DNA of 64,000 bases from Microvirga subterranea. Lineage in GTDB: Bacteria; Pseudomonadota; Alphaproteobacteria; Rhizobiales; Beijerinckiaceae. Shown here one piece after another: positions 62,494-64,000 of the stretch (its first letter is position 1; every line of letters starts with the position of its first letter). Made by a program: the position numbers and the translations under genes. The stretch is from the NCBI RefSeq assembly GCF_003350535.1, contig NZ_QQBB01000002.1, forward strand, positions 492,594-556,593, read 5' to 3'. Under the pieces are notes generated by a model. That model worked only from the letters and a program-made list of their open reading frames with translations, was not told the origin of the DNA and made no database searches.

Positions 62494-64000
62494 ATGAGCG
62501 CCATTCTGGTCAAGATCTTCGCAACGGCACTGACGCTCAGCCAAGTGGTCGTCGAGCCGGAGAACGTGAGGACGTCCTTCGATCCGGTTCGCGATCAGGG
62601 CGAGGTAACCCGGATCCTCAAGGACGGCTGCGCCCATATGCGGCGTGCGTTCGACATCGAAGACATCAATCTCGATGAGTTGATCGAAACGGCCATGGAG
62701 GATCCACAGGGCATCACGGGCGACTTGAAGGTGCTCCAAGGCCTCAGCTTCAACGATCTCCACGCGAGCTACCGCCAGTTCTGCAAGAACGAGGCCGTCC
62801 AGCCGCCGCCGGTCGATCTCGGGGCGGTCATTCAGTACTATAACAGTGCGGTGGCCGATCTTCCGGACGTCGGCAAGCTCAAAGGCTTGAAGCTCCCGGG
62901 AGTGAGCGTGATCCTCGACGGGCAGGGCAAACGCTTCGCCGAAGTCTATGAGCCCGACCATCGGAGGCAATGGGTTCCTCTCACCGACATTCCTGCCTCC
63001 GTGCAGCTGGCCTTCGTCGCCGCGGAGGACAAACGCTTTCGCCAGCACAAGGGTGTCGACGAGCGCGGCGTCATCCGTGCCTTCATGAACAACATGGCGA
63101 AGCCCGGTCGGCCGGCAGGCGGATCGACGATCACGCAGCAGGTCGCCAAGAACCTGCTCGTCGGGGACGACGTCACCTACGAGCGCAAGATGCGCGAGAT
63201 GATCGTGGCATCGCGCATCGAGCGGACGCTCAGCAAGGACGAAATCCTCGAGATCTATCTCAACTCGATCTATCTCGGCCGTGCCTCCTGGGGCATCGAA
63301 ATGGCGGCCCGAAGCTATTTCGGAAAGCCGGCAAAGTCGCTCACCGTTTCGGAGGGTGCGCTGCTCGCGGGTCTCCCGAAGGGGCCGAACTACTACAACC
63401 CGGATCTGTATCCCGAACGGGCGCGGGAGCGCATGGCCTATGTGCTGAGCCGGATGCAGGAGGATGGCGCCCTGTCGGCCGATCAGGCGAAGCAGGCGCT
63501 CGGAACCTTTCCGAGCATCATTCCCTTCGAGCGTCCGCAGCGCAGCACCGGCTTCCACTTCGTCGATCATCTCACCCGGGACGTCAGGACGCTGGCGGGC
63601 ATCGAGAGCCTGACAGGATCCTCCTACACCGTGCATTCCACGCTGAATCCGGCACTGCAGCGATCCGCCGAAGCGGCCCTGCAGGAGGGGCTTGCCCGCT
63701 ATGAAATGAGCATCGGCCGACAGAAGCTTCAGGGCGCCGAGGCGAATCTCGCATCCGCGGTCAAGAGCCAGAAGGAAAAGGCCGAACCTGGAGCAACTCC
63801 TGCATGGCAACGCGCCCTCGAGACGGCCCGGCTGCCGCTGTATGACGTGCATTGGCGCGCCGCGATTGTCCTGGAGCAGGGCAAGGACCGCAAAAGCGGC
63901 ATGAAGGTTGGTCTCGCCGACGGGCGCATCCTTCCTCTGACCGCGTGGGATGAGGCGCGGCGCAGCCTCAAGCCGTATGACGTCGTAAGGGTCAACGTCG
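62494..64000 (+). CDS. Penicillin-binding protein 1A-like, GT51 transglycosylase (partial)
   Basis: Runs off the window end; about 502 codons visible. A hydrophobic start (ILVKIFATALTLSQVVV) may be signal or anchor, then about 130 residues with no PBP similarity (helical, including DLHASYRQFC). The GT51 domain starts near 150 with AAEDKRFRQHKGVD (catalytic Glu), GGSTITQQVAKN, RKMREMIVASRIE, EILEIYLNSIYLGR and SYFGKPAKSL. The transpeptidase part lies beyond the end. The extra N-terminal region ahead of GT51 is unlike standard PBP1A, where the membrane helix directly precedes it. Confidence 0.88.
   Translation, partial: MSAILVKIFATALTLSQVVVEPENVRTSFDPVRDQGEVTRILKDGCAHMRRAFDIEDINLDELIETAMEDPQGITGDLKVLQGLSFNDLHASYRQFCKNEAVQPPPVDLGAVIQYYNSAVADLPDVGKLKGLKLPGVSVILDGQGKRFAEVYEPDHRRQWVPLTDIPASVQLAFVAAEDKRFRQHKGVDERGVIRAFMNNMAKPGRPAGGSTITQQVAKNLLVGDDVTYERKMREMIVASRIERTLSKDEILEIYLNSIYLGRASWGIEMAARSYFGKPAKSLTVSEGALLAGLPKGPNYYNPDLYPERARERMAYVLSRMQEDGALSADQAKQALGTFPSIIPFERPQRSTGFHFVDHLTRDVRTLAGIESLTGSSYTVHSTLNPALQRSAEAALQEGLARYEMSIGRQKLQGAEANLASAVKSQKEKAEPGATPAWQRALETARLPLYDVHWRAAIVLEQGKDRKSGMKVGLADGRILPLTAWDEARRSLKPYDVVRVNV

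Overview
The window is high-GC DNA with dense, short-gapped operons, GTG/TTG starts and many alphaproteobacterial signatures (FixL/FixJ/FixK, FrcA-type single-domain sugar ABC ATPase, DUF1003, DUF4186, a CoA-dependent 2-aminobenzoate route). The gene set and an interspersed palindrome of the kind I associate with Methylobacteriaceae suggest a Rhizobiales chromosome, perhaps Microvirga-like; this placement is inference. I saw no tRNA, rRNA, CRISPR array, insertion sequence or phage gene.

Layout. 1-7467: a MalFGK-type carbohydrate ABC transporter on the minus strand, facing a plus-strand sugar-acid operon (DenD-like dehydrogenase and two SDRs). 7488-9465: small membrane, YihY and glycine-zipper lipoprotein genes. 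9676-23844: a respiratory block with a YdeP/FdhF-type molybdopterin oxidoreductase, a full alternative complex III (actABCDEF), a separate lipoprotein cytochrome c, and a caa3-type oxidase with cytochrome-fused subunit II and fused subunits I+III. 23889-25894: small genes, a hydrolase, a lone receiver protein and an AT-rich stretch closed by a minus-strand terminator.

26203-37759 looks like a low-oxygen/stress island: flavodoxin-like quinone reductase, atypical P-type ATPase, DUF1003 protein, beta-CASP nuclease, unknown gene plus cytochrome c, LOG-family protein, tandem universal stress protein, FixK, lone receiver, FixJ, and FixL with the heme histidine. One perfect and one 9/10 FNR/FixK box lie here, plus two weaker candidates, and a repeated 14-bp motif may be the FixJ target.

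38093-43383 encodes L-fucose use (ribose-type ABC transporter, mutarotase, dehydrogenase, fuconolactonase). 43588-47114 holds an aldo-keto reductase, DUF4186, an SDR, an unannotated plus-strand RNA candidate and a hemerythrin/phasin-like protein. 47384-61629 is an aromatic acid module: Liv-type ABC transporter with a kynurenine-formamidase-like hydrolase, diverging from a 2-aminobenzoate-CoA ligase, 2-aminobenzoyl-CoA monooxygenase/reductase, SDR, MarR regulator, enoyl-CoA hydratase, acyl-CoA dehydrogenase, thioesterase and RidA protein. Two matching AAGCTT-centred palindromes are probably the MarR operators. The window ends inside a GT51 penicillin-binding protein with an unusual N-terminal region.
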